From positions 1 to 5,412 of the forward strand of contig JAPUGN010000098.1 of NCBI GenBank assembly GCA_027298165.1: 5,412 nucleotides of DNA, given 5' to 3'. The notes under the pieces are model-generated. The model did not search any database. It saw only the letters and a program-made list of their open reading frames with translations, and had not been told where the DNA came from. This DNA comes from Nitrospinota bacterium. Its GTDB lineage: Bacteria > Nitrospinota > Nitrospinia > Nitrospinales > Nitrospinaceae. How positions within the stretch are numbered: the stretch's first letter is position 1; each line of letters begins with the position of its first letter. A program made the translations under genes and the position numbers. This document shows, piece after piece, positions 5,119 through 5,412 of the stretch.

Positions 5119-5412
5119 TTATGCAGGAATGGATTCTTTTTTAAGCTCGGGGCCGAGGGGGCGGAACTGAAAGATCAACAGGGGCAACAGAAATAAATTT
5201 CCGAGGAGGGCGAGGATCATCGCCAGCCCCGTCAGCAAACCGAAATAAATGGTCGGGATGAAATTCGACAGCACGAGGATGGAAAATCCGACAGTGACGG
5301 TAATCGAGGTTTAATATATGGAGCGGCCAATACTGCCGTGACAGCTGATCATGCTGTGACGGTAGCTGGCTTCGCGGGCTAACTCGCTCTGGTATCGGTG
5401 GTTATAATGGAT
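5119..5412 (-). pseudogene. RND-superfamily exporter, C-terminal part, interrupted by an in-frame stop
   Basis: The gene enters from the right edge and ends with TAA at 5121-5119. Reading leftwards, the frame gives IHYNHRYQSELA and HSMISCHGSIGRSIY. It then meets a TAA codon (5313-5311) and goes on with TSITVTVGFSILVLSNFIPT and two hydrophobic stretches ending in a short charged tail. This is the typical end of MMPL/patched-type RND exporters: the cytoplasmic amphipathic helix with H-x-x-R-Y, then the G-R-[SA]-x-x-Y-T-S-[IL]-T start of the penultimate membrane helix, then the last helix. These proteins move lipids, hopanoids or other hydrophobic substrates across the inner membrane with proton-motive force. 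The stop replaces one residue, likely Tyr, without changing frame, and would remove about 63 residues carrying the last two membrane helices. There is no ATG soon after the stop for reinitiation. It may be a genuine nonsense mutation or a sequencing error. Most of the gene is outside the window. Confidence 0.75.

Noticed and set aside
4635..5144. Plus-strand open frame overlapping the end of hutI and the exporter end
   Set aside because: It is a shifted-frame reading of hutI, rich in Arg and His, with no motif of its own.
5311..5313. Recoding or programmed readthrough of the TAA in the exporter
   Set aside because: TAA is the least leaky stop, and no known recoding signal or structure is visible after it; point mutation or sequencing error is simpler.

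Overview
The window looks like chromosomal DNA of a GC-rich, probably Gram-negative bacterium. It holds the downstream part of the histidine-utilisation (hut) pathway, flanked by unrelated minus-strand genes. The taxon cannot be fixed from the sequence. The C-terminus of an RND-type exporter argues against a low-GC Gram-positive. Codon use is GC-rich throughout and I see no insertion sequence, integrase, tRNA, CRISPR array or phage gene.

Left part (1-1009, minus strand): three genes run leftwards and could form one transcript. In transcription order they are a 108-aa ferritin/rubrerythrin-like helical protein (1009-683), a 138-aa cysteine-rich protein with two zinc-ribbon-like modules (650-234), and the first 53 codons of a DHH-phosphoesterase-like protein (161 to the window edge). 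A sigma70-like promoter for this group sits at about 1059-1088.

Divergent intergenic region (1010-1209): besides that promoter it holds a GC-rich block with two mutually exclusive inverted repeats (1100-1152). A second sigma70-like promoter facing right (1173-1201) lies so close to the hutG start that its transcript would be nearly leaderless. A small inverted repeat (1170-1192) overlaps it.

Centre (1210-5094, plus strand): a tight hutG-hutU-hutI operon. hutG and hutU overlap by 4 nt (ATGA), and hutI starts 16 nt after hutU. HutU converts urocanate to imidazolonepropionate, HutI converts that to formiminoglutamate, and the arginase-family HutG would release glutamate. The first enzyme, histidine ammonia-lyase (hutH), and any hut regulator or histidine transporter are absent from the window. 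HutG has Asn where the family's first Mn-ligand His is expected, and HutU has two substitutions in its glycine-rich motif.

Right edge (5095-5412): a hairpin lies in the 24-nt gap between convergent genes. It is followed on the minus strand by the C-terminal end of an RND-superfamily exporter, whose otherwise intact frame is broken by a TAA codon at 5313-5311. This looks like a nonsense mutation in a conserved position (or a sequencing error).

I found no clearly new multi-gene system. The points most worth a second look are the exporter's in-frame stop, the altered metal site of the HutG-like protein, and the promoter architecture in front of the hut operon.
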